Shown piece after piece: positions 10,000 through 17,833 of a DNA stretch of 62,954 nucleotides. Position numbers and translations under genes: made by a program. Numbering within the stretch: the first letter of the stretch is position 1; each line of letters starts with the position of its first letter. This stretch comes from Caballeronia arationis (GTDB taxonomy: Bacteria; Pseudomonadota; Gammaproteobacteria; Burkholderiales; Burkholderiaceae), in NCBI RefSeq assembly GCF_001544975.2, contig NZ_FCOG02000039.1:1-62954 (forward strand). Direction: 5' to 3'. Under the pieces are notes generated by a model, which was not told where the DNA came from, searched no databases, and worked only from the letters and a program-made list of their open reading frames with translations.

Positions 10000-11199
10000 A
10001 TGCTTTGGGATAAACGGCTGGCGCAATGGGCTGCCGAAGTGCGCGCCGGCGTCAACATGCCAGCACGGCTGGCACTGTGGGATGGTCAGTCGTTTGACCT
10101 TGGCGACTTCAGGCAGCCGGCCGTCACCTTGCACGTGAAGTCGCCCGCGGCGATGCCACTGTTGCTCGACCCGAACCTCGATAATCTCGGCGTCGCGTAT
10201 GTTCAGGATAAAATCGACGTCGAAGGAAAGCTGAGCGATATCATTGAGATCAGTTACGGGCTTGCCAAAACCGTCGCCAATGCGCCGGGTCAGTGGCAGC
10301 GTCTTGCGCGGCGTGTCACGCACTCGAGGGCGTCGGACAAGCAATCGATCCAGTATCACTACGATGTTTCGAACGATTTCTATGGATTGTGGCTCGACCC
10401 CGGGATGGTCTACTCGTGCGCTTATTTCGAAAATGGCGATGAAGATCTCGCAACCGCGCAACAGAAAAAGATCGATCATATCTTGACCAAGATCCAGCTC
10501 CAGCCGGGGCACACACTGCTCGACATCGGCTGCGGCTGGGGTGCGCTCGTGATTCGAGCCGCGCAAAAATTCGGCGCGCGTTGCGTCGGGATTACGCTGT
10601 CCAGAAACCAATACGACTGGGCTAACGAATGCGTGAAAGCCGCCGGCCTCGCGGATCGCATCGAGATTCGTTTGCAGGACTATCGCGACGTTGACGGACG
10701 GTTCGACCGGATTACAAGCGTTGGCATGTTCGAGCACGTGGGACGCGCGAATCTATCAGGGTACTTTGCGCGCGTTCAAAGCCTACTGGCCGACGATGGT
10801 GTCATCATGAATCACGGGATTACTTCGACGGACCCTGGCGGTGACGAAACCTCACACGGCAGCCCGTTCATCGAAAAGTACGTGTTTCCGAACGGCGACT
10901 TGCCCCACCTCAGCCTCGCGCTGAACGCCATGCAATGCGGTGGACTGGAAGCGTTCGACGTGGAAAACCTCCGCCGTCACTATGCCAGAACGCTTCGTAT
11001 ATGGAGCGACAACTACGAAGCACAAAGTATGAGACTGCACGCGCTCGTCGACGAGGAGAAGTATCGGATCTGGCGCATTTATCTCGCCGGCTGCGCCTAT
11101 GCGTTCGAGAACGACGAGGTTGCCATCTTCCAGATCGTTGGCCGCAAGGCAGGCCGCAGTGCAGCCACCCTCCCGTGGTCACGCCGTTACATTTATTGA
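10000..11199 (+). CDS. Cyclopropane-fatty-acyl-phospholipid synthase family methyltransferase
   Basis: A 399-residue SAM-dependent methyltransferase of the CFAS family, which methylenates unsaturated acyl chains of membrane lipids under stress. The SAM-binding motif DIGCGWG is at residues 175-181. Further family marks are QYHYDVSNDFYGLWLDPGM and TSVGMFEHVG. ATG 10000 follows GGAGG by six bases; in-frame TTG 9955 and ATG 9985 are less likely. It follows the nitronate monooxygenase directly. The last residues (GRSAATLPWSRRYIY) look unlike the usual family end, and a decayed peroxiredoxin begins immediately downstream, so the 3' end may have been altered. Confidence 0.9.
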   Translation: MLWDKRLAQWAAEVRAGVNMPARLALWDGQSFDLGDFRQPAVTLHVKSPAAMPLLLDPNLDNLGVAYVQDKIDVEGKLSDIIEISYGLAKTVANAPGQWQRLARRVTHSRASDKQSIQYHYDVSNDFYGLWLDPGMVYSCAYFENGDEDLATAQQKKIDHILTKIQLQPGHTLLDIGCGWGALVIRAAQKFGARCVGITLSRNQYDWANECVKAAGLADRIEIRLQDYRDVDGRFDRITSVGMFEHVGRANLSGYFARVQSLLADDGVIMNHGITSTDPGGDETSHGSPFIEKYVFPNGDLPHLSLALNAMQCGGLEAFDVENLRRHYARTLRIWSDNYEAQSMRLHALVDEEKYRIWRIYLAGCAYAFENDEVAIFQIVGRKAGRSAATLPWSRRYIY

Positions 11200-11622
11200 T
11201 TTTCCCGCCTTCACACCAAAAGGGCTGGCCGCGAAGCAGACTGCAAAACACGCTCGCCGTCTATCGAGGGGCTACGGACGCACCAGGTCAGCGAGATGAG
11301 CAACATTCACCCAAGTAGCACTGGCCTTGATTTGGAGCGCGATGCCTTTATGCGGCGTGGCGCTTGAACAGGGATTGAGCATCGGCAGCAGCTTAACGAA
11401 CTCCTGCACATTGTCGACGCACTGCAGCTGCCAGACTCCCACCACGTTGCGATGCCCGACAAATGGAAGGACGGCGAGGACGCGATGATCTCGCTCAATC
11501 ATTTCAATCAGCTCGATTTAAGGGAGAGGCCGCAATCGCGGAAAACTCCACAGCTTGGCGCTGAGCGGCCCCGTCTCCCGCTTACGTCGAAGGCATACAA
11601 GTACGTGTTGCGAAATCAATAG
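11200..11622 (+). pseudogene. Peroxiredoxin (Prx6/1-Cys type) remnant
   Basis: Broken frames here spell parts of a Prx6-type peroxiredoxin. The clearest part is NELLHIVDALQLPD followed by KWKDGEDAMI (~11395-11505), which matches the family pattern VLRVIDSLQLTD...NWKDGEDVVI. Upstream in the same frame is MSNIHPSST (11296), matching DMIHPNAS, but TGA at 11365 interrupts it exactly where family members read ASTGR. Still further upstream, a different frame gives SHQKGW, like the family's ESHKGW. The resolving and catalytic N-terminal part is mostly missing. Frame breaks and the stop make a working enzyme impossible. Confidence 0.65.
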
Positions 11623-11712
11623 CATTCCGCTTAACAACGTCCAGATACATGCGAGGGATGATCGCTACAGGCGTCCACGCACGACAGGTAACTACATACC
11701 AGGTTGCATTAC

Positions 11713-11732
11713 ATCATGTCGTGATACATAAT
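11713..11732 (+). promoter_or_regulatory. Operator-promoter site A (ATCAT-GTC-GTGAT, -10 CATAAT)
   Basis: The 13-bp palindrome is at 11713-11725. A -10-like CATAAT starts one base later (11727). It lies 30 bases upstream of the small membrane protein gene at 11763 and is one of nine good copies in the window. Confidence 0.7.
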
Positions 11733-11762
11733 TTGAACAGTTCTTAGCGAACGGAGGCACAA

Positions 11763-11969
11763 ATGGACTATCTATCGATCTCAGCGGCCGCTCTAAGTTT
11801 GATCGGCGCCGGTGCCGCAGCCACATACGCCTTTGCATGCTGCATGCCGTTGTCCGCTCTCGTAGTTGCGCAAGAGCATGGCAGGTTTGCAGGGCTAGCA
11901 CGGCCCGACCCGGACAGGCTGCCACACCAGCTCAGCGACTCCTCACCGCCGGCGCGGGCTGAGTGCTAA
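11763..11969 (+). CDS. Small membrane protein with an EHGRFA motif (second copy)
   Basis: A 68-residue protein with an N-terminal hydrophobic segment (~5-28) and a polar proline-rich tail. ATG 11763 follows GGAGG by five bases. Its segment VAQEHGRFAGLARPD matches AEAAEHGRFAALSKD of the protein at 4261-4473. Operator-promoter site A sits just upstream, so this copy belongs to the proposed palindrome regulon. Function is unknown. Confidence 0.65.
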   Translation: MDYLSISAAALSLIGAGAAATYAFACCMPLSALVVAQEHGRFAGLARPDPDRLPHQLSDSSPPARAEC

Positions 11970-11975
11970 CGAGAC

Positions 11976-11998
11976 GCCGCAGAGCTTGATGCTGCGGC
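11976..11998. terminator. Hairpin downstream of the small membrane protein gene
   Basis: GCCGCAG (11976-11982) and CTGCGGC (11992-11998) form a 7-bp stem with a 9-nt loop. A second GC hairpin, GGGGC/GCCCC, follows. There is no T-run, so termination is only possible, not certain. Confidence 0.35.
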
Positions 11999-12547
11999 AT
12001 TGGGGCGCAATTGCCCCGGGAGGATATCGCGTTGATGAATCAGGATGACGACATATGCCTGCGTCGGCGCGCCGGTCAGTTGGCCTTTTCCATCTGGCCG
12101 TGCGAGGCAAGACATCGCCCTCCTGCACACCATTCTCATGAACGGCTGCTAATGTATCTCCGCGTCGTCTGGCTTGCTACCCGCGCGAGGCGGCGAGGCC
12201 AAAATAAGCGTCTTTGCCGCGCTGTCGAGATCACTGTCAGATATTGAGGCAAGATCGTCGACGTGCTCGTCTATGGGAATCGCGTGGGCGTGCACGCACG
12301 GGTAAATGGAACGCGATTGCGATCTCTTGTTGGAATTCCATCGACTTCCAAGTCAGTTGATTTCGTCGTTCATTCGTTCGCGAGATTCATGACGGGTGTA
12401 TCGCCAGGACCTGTCATCGGTAGGACTGGCCGAGGTCGTTTCAGCAGATCTGGCGAGTTGCCGCAGTCGTCGGCATGACGCCTCGGAGACCTGCGGTAGT
12501 GCTCCAAATAATCACATCCAAGACTGACTACTGTTGGGAGACAAAAA
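11999..12547. other. Mostly non-coding stretch with one weak small open frame
   Basis: This ~550-base stretch has one short plus-strand frame (12035-12247, 70 codons, begins MNQDDDICLRRRAGQL) with GGGAGG about 11 bases upstream. The spacing is long and the protein is not recognised, so I do not call it a gene. No other feature was seen. Confidence 0.35.
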
Positions 12548-12754
12548 TTGCTTAGCCTGCACGAATTCGCTGCTCTCATGCTCGTCCGCGACGCGCTCGA
12601 TCAGTCAGAACTGAGGGCCGACGATCTGGAAGCACTGCTCGGCCGCCATCTCGTCACCCGTGAGACGCTCGCTTCCGGATGCCAGCGACTTCATCTGACA
12701 CGCGATGGTCGATTGATGCTCGACGCAGTGTCGCGCATTCCGCTGATTGTATAA
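12548..12754 (+). CDS. Hypothetical protein, 68 aa
   Basis: A small soluble helical protein (begins LSLHEFAALMLVRDALDQ) that probably starts with TTG at 12548, behind GGGAG at seven bases. The sequence ERLLVT-like part reads LLGRHLVTRETLASG, suggesting a short winged or helical DNA-binding-like fold, but I do not recognise a family. It lies between the small membrane protein gene and the CBS gene in the stress island. Confidence 0.55.
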   Translation: MLSLHEFAALMLVRDALDQSELRADDLEALLGRHLVTRETLASGCQRLHLTRDGRLMLDAVSRIPLIV

Positions 12755-12964
12755 ACCAGTTCAATGGATCGTCGGACCGAAAGCGCCGTTGACAGCTGTA
12801 AGACCCGTAACTCACAACGAGGCCCCGAATGACCATAACGCGGCAAAGCGCTATGACCGCTTCGCCATGATCTAGCAGAGGCCTCCCTCACAGATCCAGG
12901 CACTGTTTTGAAGGGATCTCCTTTACCGTCGATCGCTGCGTGTGGCTCGAATACCAGACCGAGG

Positions 12965-13570
12965 TTAGCCCGCCTTCCTTCGGCACATTATTGCCACGAT
13001 ATCCGATTGCGTGAGCATTCCAACTAACTTATTGTCGTCGAGCACCACTGGGATGTGATGATGCCCTCGAGCGGTGAAGCGGGGGATCACCTCTGCTACT
13101 CTGGTCGCCGCATTAACTGTAGTCACTTCAGTCGACATCACGCTGCGAACCGGTAACCGTCTCCTTTCCCGTTCCGCGGCCTCGATCGCGCTGCGTTCCA
13201 CAGCAACGCCGCGGACGCTCGGGTGAAGCGGCTGAAGATCCGCGCGCGTGACGACGCCAATCAGGCGACCTCTCGTGTCGATCACGGGCAGCAATTTGAC
13301 TCGCCGTTTATCGAGCAGATTAAGTGCGCTACCAATAGTTTGATCATCAGTGACGCTCGTAACGGGAACCTGCATCACCTCCACGCAGGTCATTTCCATC
13401 AGTCTCCTGAAGAACACTTGCTGTTCGAGCTGCTCGCGAAGCAGCGCCACACGGTCTGAGTCCGCCGCCGGCGTACACGTCTCATCCAGGAAAGAATGAC
13501 CGACGTCGAGTTGTGCCGCGGCACGACGAACACCCGTCAGCCACCTTGTAAAATTGGAAGATACGGCCAT
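12965..13570 (-). CDS. CBS-domain protein (two CBS repeats)
   Basis: A 201-residue soluble protein. Residues ~1-55 are a helical lead segment. Two CBS domains follow: one with VMQVPVTSVTDDQTIGSALNLL and IGVVTRADL (~62-115), and one with VMSTEVTTVNAATRVAEVIP and HHHIPVVLDDNKLVGMLTQSDI (~143-198). CBS pairs usually bind adenosine nucleotides and act as energy sensors. The second domain is very similar to the CBS part of the HPP protein at 16556-17728 (GHHHIPVVDVHERLVGMITQADL). GAGGG precedes the ATG. Operator site B lies 33 bases upstream. Confidence 0.85.
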   Translation of the reverse strand: MAVSSNFTRWLTGVRRAAAQLDVGHSFLDETCTPAADSDRVALLREQLEQQVFFRRLMEMTCVEVMQVPVTSVTDDQTIGSALNLLDKRRVKLLPVIDTRGRLIGVVTRADLQPLHPSVRGVAVERSAIEAAERERRRLPVRSVMSTEVTTVNAATRVAEVIPRFTARGHHHIPVVLDDNKLVGMLTQSDIVAIMCRRKAG

Positions 13571-13602
13571 GATTACCCTCGTCCAACTGCGCTAGGATAA
13601 AC

Positions 13603-13619
13603 GTATCACACCATGATAC
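13603..13619 (-). promoter_or_regulatory. Operator-promoter site B (GTATCA-N5-TGATAC)
   Basis: A symmetrical palindrome with core ATCAC-ACC-ATGAT at 13605-13617, upstream of the minus-strand CBS gene. On that strand a TATCCT -10-like box starts five bases after the core, so the phasing differs from the other sites. Confidence 0.6.
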
Positions 13620-13789
13620 GCTCAGCTGATGCGTATTAAGCGAAATGCGATCAGCGTTTTCCCGAAGACGATTGGCGCCGGCCGGTACTGGGCGCCAGTA
13701 CGTCACTGCAGAGGTCGGCTAGGCCAATGCTGCCAACAGGCAAGGGCCGTTGGAATGCATCGCATGACTCAAAGAGCCCTGAGAAGAAG

Positions 13790-14017
13790 ATGAGAGATCG
13801 CTATCAACGTAGCGCCGCCGAAATCCGGATGGACTTCAGAATTTTGACGGTCCAAACGATACCTGCGTCTATTTTGCTGGAAAAACTCGGCCGGCTTCGG
13901 ACCGAAGTGCATCAAGGTGTTGCCACATCGGATCGTAACACCGCCGTATTGAATGAATATCTTCAGCTCCTCGCCGATATCGAGCGGTGGTCGCGAGGCC
14001 GAGGCGAGGATCGTTGA
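13790..14017 (+). CDS. Hypothetical protein, 75 aa
   Basis: A short helical protein (begins MRDRYQRSAAEIRMDFR; ends ERWSRGRGEDR). ATG 13790 is preceded by GAGAAGAAG. The frame is open from an upstream ATG at 13727, which has no ribosome binding site. No family was recognised. It lies ~210 bases ahead of the flavohaemoglobin gene on the same strand. Confidence 0.4.
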   Translation: MRDRYQRSAAEIRMDFRILTVQTIPASILLEKLGRLRTEVHQGVATSDRNTAVLNEYLQLLADIERWSRGRGEDR

Positions 14018-14101
14018 CCCCTACTATAAGCACGCCTGGACCCTGGATGACAAACTCGATGAGCGCCGACTAGCGCGTCTACGCTTTGTCGTCGCCTCAA
14101 A

Positions 14102-14107
14102 TATAAT
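14102..14107 (+). promoter_or_regulatory. Possible -10 box for the flavohaemoglobin gene
   Basis: A perfect TATAAT stands ~120 bases upstream of the hmp start in an otherwise GC-rich gap. No good -35 box and no ATCAC-N3-GTGAT palindrome accompany it. Confidence 0.3.
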
Positions 14108-14226
14108 CGAAGCGTTGTCCTTGCTCTTATTCGTGGGACGCGCTCGCGCATTGGGCGTCTCGCGCAGTTGAGCTGCGAAACCGCCACGGCGATAGCAAGG
14201 GCGAGCGCGTACACAGGAGATCCGCA

Positions 14227-15453
14227 ATGGCCTTGACCCCAAAGCAGACCGAGATCATCAAGTCGAGCGCGCCAGTTCTCAGCGAGCACGGAATGACGGT
14301 GGTGACACGGTTCTACCACCGCCTCTTTGAACATCACCCCGAGCTCAGAAATCTTTTCAACCACGCCAACCAGCGATCCGGTGGACAGTCGGAGGCGCTG
14401 GCGCATGCCGTTTGGGCATACGCCTCTAACATCGACAATCTCGCCGCGCTCGGACCAGCCGTCAAGCGTATATCCCAGAAGCATGCCAGCCTTGGCGTGC
14501 AGCCGGAGCACTATCCTATCGTGGGTGAGCACCTGCTTGCCGCAATGGGCGAGACGCTGGGTGACGCCTTCAGCGGTGAGATGCGCGACGCCTGGGCCGC
14601 CGCGTACCAGCAGCTCGCGGACGTCATGATTGGCGCCGAGAAAGAGCTCTACGATCAGCGCGCGGCGCAGCCGGGTGGCTGGATTGGGTGGCGTCCGTTC
14701 GAGGTTGTGCGCAAAGTTGACGAAAGCGAGGAGATCTCGTCGTTCTATCTGGTTCCCACCGACGGCAAGGCGCTTCCTCCTTTCGAGCCGGGTCAGTTTG
14801 TGAGCGTCAAGCGCTATGTCGGCGATATCGGGCTCGAACAGCCCCGTCAATACACTCTGTCGGACGCGCCGCACGGCAAATGGCTACGCATATCGGTGAA
14901 ACGGGAGGCCGCCGGCGAGGGCGACGCTGCAAAACCGGCCGGCCGAGTCTCCACTCTGTTACATGACGAATTGCACGCTGGCGGACATGTCGAAGTGAGC
15001 GCGCCCTATGGCGATTTCGTCCTGGAGCGTACCAAGCGAACGCCTGTCGTATTAATAAGCGGCGGTGTTGGCCTGACGCCCATGGTTTCGATGCTGGCCA
15101 CGATTGTGATGGATTCTGCCACCCGCCGCGTCAGCTTCCTCCATGCGTGTCGCAACCGACGAGTGCATGCCTTTCGAGAATGGCTCGACGACGTCATAGC
15201 CGATCACCCGAATGCTTCGAAACTGACGTTTTACGAGGAAGTCGGGCCGAACGACGTACAGGGCAGCGACTACGATTTCGTCGGACGCCTTGAGCTCGCA
15301 ACGATTCGCGAAGCGGTGCTGCTTCGCGACGCGGAGTACTTCGTGTGCGGACCCATGCCGTTCATGCGCGCGCAGGTGGACGCATTGCGGGCTCTGGGAG
15401 TCGACGCATCGCGAATTCGCACGGAGGTTTTCGGAGTCGGCGACCTCCGTTAG
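14227..15453 (+). CDS. hmp: Flavohaemoglobin / nitric oxide dioxygenase
   Basis: A 408-residue flavohaemoprotein that converts NO and O2 to nitrate with NAD(P)H in the cytoplasm. Residues ~1-140 are the globin domain (LTPKQTEIIKSSAPVL start, haem-ligand region ISQKHASLGVQPEHYP). Residues ~150-260 are the FAD domain (RQYTLSDAP). Residues ~265-400 are the NAD domain (LISGGVGLTPMVSML and YFVCGPMPFM). Length and order match the family. AGGAG precedes the ATG. Detoxifying NO suits the nitro-compound and low-oxygen neighbourhood. No palindrome of the local regulon type was seen in front of it. Confidence 0.96.
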   Translation: MALTPKQTEIIKSSAPVLSEHGMTVVTRFYHRLFEHHPELRNLFNHANQRSGGQSEALAHAVWAYASNIDNLAALGPAVKRISQKHASLGVQPEHYPIVGEHLLAAMGETLGDAFSGEMRDAWAAAYQQLADVMIGAEKELYDQRAAQPGGWIGWRPFEVVRKVDESEEISSFYLVPTDGKALPPFEPGQFVSVKRYVGDIGLEQPRQYTLSDAPHGKWLRISVKREAAGEGDAAKPAGRVSTLLHDELHAGGHVEVSAPYGDFVLERTKRTPVVLISGGVGLTPMVSMLATIVMDSATRRVSFLHACRNRRVHAFREWLDDVIADHPNASKLTFYEEVGPNDVQGSDYDFVGRLELATIREAVLLRDAEYFVCGPMPFMRAQVDALRALGVDASRIRTEVFGVGDLR

Positions 15454-15457
15454 ACAT

Positions 15458-15483
15458 GGGACGGCGCTTTGGGACGGCGCTTT
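15458..15483. repeat. Tandem duplication of a 13-bp unit
   Basis: GGGACGGCGCTTT occurs twice without a gap (15458-15470 and 15471-15483), just after the hmp stop codon. This looks like a simple slippage duplication. Confidence 0.7.
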
Positions 15484-15577
15484 GCGACGGGCCGCACGCC
15501 ACTTTCGATATAGGGTTCTATCCCCTATCGGGCACGGCAGAGTTCGCAACAGTTCTTTCGCCAGTACTTTTGACGAT

Positions 15578-15895
15578 TCAGGCCGAGGGCCAGACAAACA
15601 TAACGTGTGCACCGGCCTTCGGGCTCGTCTCGCCACTACGCCACCTTATCAAGGTGAAAGAGCCTGTATGAATAAGATCCGGCAGTACGTTGCCGTATGG
15701 TCCGATGACCCGCAGCACTGCTGAGCCTGCGCCAATGTGGCAACAGTCGCAAAAGTTGCAGCAGGTCGATTGCGCGCAGGTCGTCGTTTCAGGAAAACCG
15801 CCGATTGCGACCGCGCTCGTTGCCGCGAGTCGCGGCTGAGCGAACGAACTGGCGACGAAAACGCCCCAAAGCATTGCAAACGCCAAAATCTTCAT
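15578..15895 (-). CDS. Small secreted cysteine-rich protein
   Basis: A ~105-residue protein with a convincing signal peptide (MKILAFAMLWGVFVASSFAQ) and then a cluster of six cysteines within 13 residues, CAQSTCCNFCDCC (~39-51). ATG 15895 is preceded by GGGAG at a suitable distance; an upstream in-frame ATG is less likely. Metal or iron-sulfur binding, or a disulfide-rich fold, is conceivable, but I know no family with this motif. It lies downstream of DUF1840 on the same strand (76 bases apart) and could be co-transcribed with it from operator site C. The gene call is not certain. Confidence 0.45.
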   Translation of the reverse strand: MKILAFAMLWGVFVASSFAQPRLAATSAVAIGGFPETTTCAQSTCCNFCDCCHIGAGSAVLRVIGPYGNVLPDLIHTGSFTLIRWRSGETSPKAGAHVMFVWPSA

Positions 15896-15971
15896 GGCCG
15901 CTCCCATGGGCCGACGACATTAGATTCCTCCCGCAGCGCCCCATCTTTCCTTTAAGTGCTGTATAGCGTCA

Positions 15972-16292
15972 TCAAAGTCCCCAGATGACGTCTGCCTCTT
16001 GATCGCGTGCCTGGCGCAGCATGTCCAGAAATGGATAGGCGCGCTGAGAGAGCCCAGCGCGATGCTCGTAAGCATTAGCGTGCGTCGTATGATGTAAAGG
16101 CGCGCTTCCTTCTTCAGTGTTTTTATCGTCGACGATCGCGGCCTCAAGGCGCTCGATAGCACCGGGTAGTTGCTCCCGCGTAATGACGCCTCGCACGTCC
16201 AATCGCTTGCCAACGAGCCCCAGCAGATAGCCCGCCAGGTCCTTGAGCATCGTGACATCCGGCGCGGCTTTCGATTGAAAGGTGATCAGCAT
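15972..16292 (-). CDS. DUF1840 family protein
   Basis: A 106-residue protein of the DUF1840 family, common in Burkholderiales. The diagnostic start MLITFQSKAAPDVTMLKDLA is followed by GLVGKRLDVRGVITREQLP. The start at 16292 is set by GGAGGAG upstream; the frame is open further but without a ribosome site. Function is unknown. Operator-promoter site C lies ~70 bases upstream with a TACAAT -10 box facing this gene, so it belongs to the proposed regulon. Confidence 0.85.
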   Translation of the reverse strand: MLITFQSKAAPDVTMLKDLAGYLLGLVGKRLDVRGVITREQLPGAIERLEAAIVDDKNTEEGSAPLHHTTHANAYEHRAGLSQRAYPFLDMLRQARDQEADVIWGL

Positions 16293-16357
16293 GACACTCC
16301 TCCTCGCTGTCAATTCCTGGTCGGGCACACAGAGCACCATCGACCTATCAGACGCTC

Positions 16358-16377
16358 ATTGTACATCACACTATGAT
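16358..16377 (-). promoter_or_regulatory. Operator-promoter site C (core 16365-16377)
   Basis: Palindrome ATCAC-ACT-ATGAT (plus strand). Read on the minus strand, GTGAT is followed after one base by TACAAT (16363-16358), giving a promoter for the DUF1840 gene with a leader of ~58 bases. Confidence 0.7.
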
Positions 16378-16457
16378 ATAGTGCACGTCCGGCGCGTAGT
16401 CAGATGGGCTCAAAGCCTTAATCTGAGCTTTTCCCGACGCGGGGAGTCGCGTTTTAT

Positions 16458-16472
16458 ATCATGCTGTAATAT
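16458..16472 (+). promoter_or_regulatory. Operator site D (ATCAT-GCT-GTAAT)
   Basis: The core palindrome at 16458-16470 has one mismatch in the right half. It lies ~85 bases upstream of the HPP-CBS gene and back to back with site C. The adjacent sequence is AT-rich; a weak TATTTA follows one base after the core. Confidence 0.55.
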
Positions 16473-16555
16473 ATTTATTTCTAATGGTTCCTTTGCCGGC
16501 TGATGCTGTTGCCCCTAAGGTGGGTCCCTTTGCTTGCACTTCTGCCTGAGTAAGC

Positions 16556-17728
16556 TTGAGTCGCACTTCACCTGTTGGCTGGCTTGTCAGCTTTGCACCG
16601 TCGTCAGTTGCCGTCAGATGGCCTGAACGCCTTCGCTCCTGCCTCGGGGCGCTGATCGGGATCGGCTTCACTGGCGGCACGATGCATCTGATGCTTGGGT
16701 CGTCGGCGAGCATTCCGTTGCTTGTCGCGCCGATGGGCGCCTCTGCCGTGCTGCTCTTCGCCGTGCCGGCGAGTCCGCTTGCGCAGCCCTGGTCAATTAT
16801 CGGCGGAAATCTCGTGTCGGCAACGGTCGGGGTCGCCTGCGCGACCTGGATCGCCGACCCCGTCGATGCGGCGGCGCTCGCTATCGCTTTGGCGATCTGC
16901 GCGATGTTCACACTGCGGTGTGTGCACCCGCCGTCTGGAGCGGTGGCGCTCACTGCGGTCCTTGGCGGTCCATCGATCCATTCGTTGGGCTTCGGCTTTG
17001 TGTTCGAACCGATCCTCATTCAGTCGTTCGCCTTGCTCGCAGCGGCAATCGTGTTCCATGCGCTGACAGGCCACCGCTATCCGCACGTCGCCGGACAAAG
17101 CGTGAAAGGCAATGCGGTAAGCCAGGCCTCGAACCTCGCCACGAACCCGGGTTTCACGCGCGCCGATCTGGAACTGGTGCTCGCGCGGCGCGGCGAAATG
17201 CTCGACATCGACCCCGCCGATTTCGAGTCGGTCGTGAACGAAGCGCAGTTGCAAGCGTACATCCGCGGCTTCGGCGAGTTGACCTGTGGGGACATCATGT
17301 CCCACCCGGTCGCATCGATCTTCGCGACAACAACGGCTGCAACGGCTTCCGACCTGTTAAGCCGTCGTGCCGTGAAGGCTCTGCCGGTGGCCGACGCGCA
17401 AGGTCGTGTGGTCGGCATCGTGACCCGCGCGGACCTTGCGCGCGACGCGTGCGCCAGCCCGTTGGGGGCACTGTTGCGACGCCCGGCCCGCTGGTTCGCA
17501 GGCAACGACGGTTCGCCGCGGCTCGTCGGCGCATTGATGGCGACAGACGTCTGCACGGTAAGCAGCGCGAGGCCGATCGCCGAGCTCGTGCCGCTCTTCG
17601 CCAATTACGGCCACCATCACATTCCGGTGGTCGATGTGCACGAGCGGCTGGTCGGCATGATCACACAAGCCGACCTGATCTCGGGTCTCTATCGGCAAAC
17701 GCAATTGCCGCAGCGACAGGCCGCCTAG
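16556..17728 (+). CDS. HPP-family membrane protein with two C-terminal CBS domains
   Basis: A 390-residue protein. Residues ~20-175 form the HPP membrane domain with several helices and the namesake CVHPPSGAVALTAVLGG. Residues ~245-385 hold two CBS domains (DIMSHPVASIF, VVGIVTRADL; GALMATDVCTV, GHHHIPVVDVHERLVGMITQADL). HPP proteins have been linked to nitrite transport in plastids and cyanobacteria, which would make anion transport plausible here; that is inference. The start is a TTG at 16556, with no better candidate. Operator site D is upstream. The CBS part is paralogous to 12965-13570. Confidence 0.88.
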   Translation: MSRTSPVGWLVSFAPSSVAVRWPERLRSCLGALIGIGFTGGTMHLMLGSSASIPLLVAPMGASAVLLFAVPASPLAQPWSIIGGNLVSATVGVACATWIADPVDAAALAIALAICAMFTLRCVHPPSGAVALTAVLGGPSIHSLGFGFVFEPILIQSFALLAAAIVFHALTGHRYPHVAGQSVKGNAVSQASNLATNPGFTRADLELVLARRGEMLDIDPADFESVVNEAQLQAYIRGFGELTCGDIMSHPVASIFATTTAATASDLLSRRAVKALPVADAQGRVVGIVTRADLARDACASPLGALLRRPARWFAGNDGSPRLVGALMATDVCTVSSARPIAELVPLFANYGHHHIPVVDVHERLVGMITQADLISGLYRQTQLPQRQAA

Positions 17729-17786
17729 AGACAGGGCGACCGTTCTACGCGAGTCGCGAGTCGCCAGTCGCGAATCGGCCGTTCGT

Positions 17787-17806
17787 ATCACTTTGTGATA
17801 TATAAT
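17787..17806 (+). promoter_or_regulatory. Operator-promoter site E (ATCAC-TTT-GTGAT, -10 TATAAT)
   Basis: The best copy of the palindrome is at 17787-17799, with a perfect TATAAT starting one base later (17801). The MarR gene starts 27 bases after the -10 box. The regulator's own promoter therefore carries the site, as expected for autoregulation. Confidence 0.75.
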
Positions 17807-17833
17807 CGCGCTTTGCGAGTTTGAGACATCACG

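Noticed and set aside
9724..10737. A 337-codon minus-strand frame over the NMO and CFAS genes
   Set aside because: It overlaps two genes with diagnostic motifs on the plus strand and reads as a shadow.
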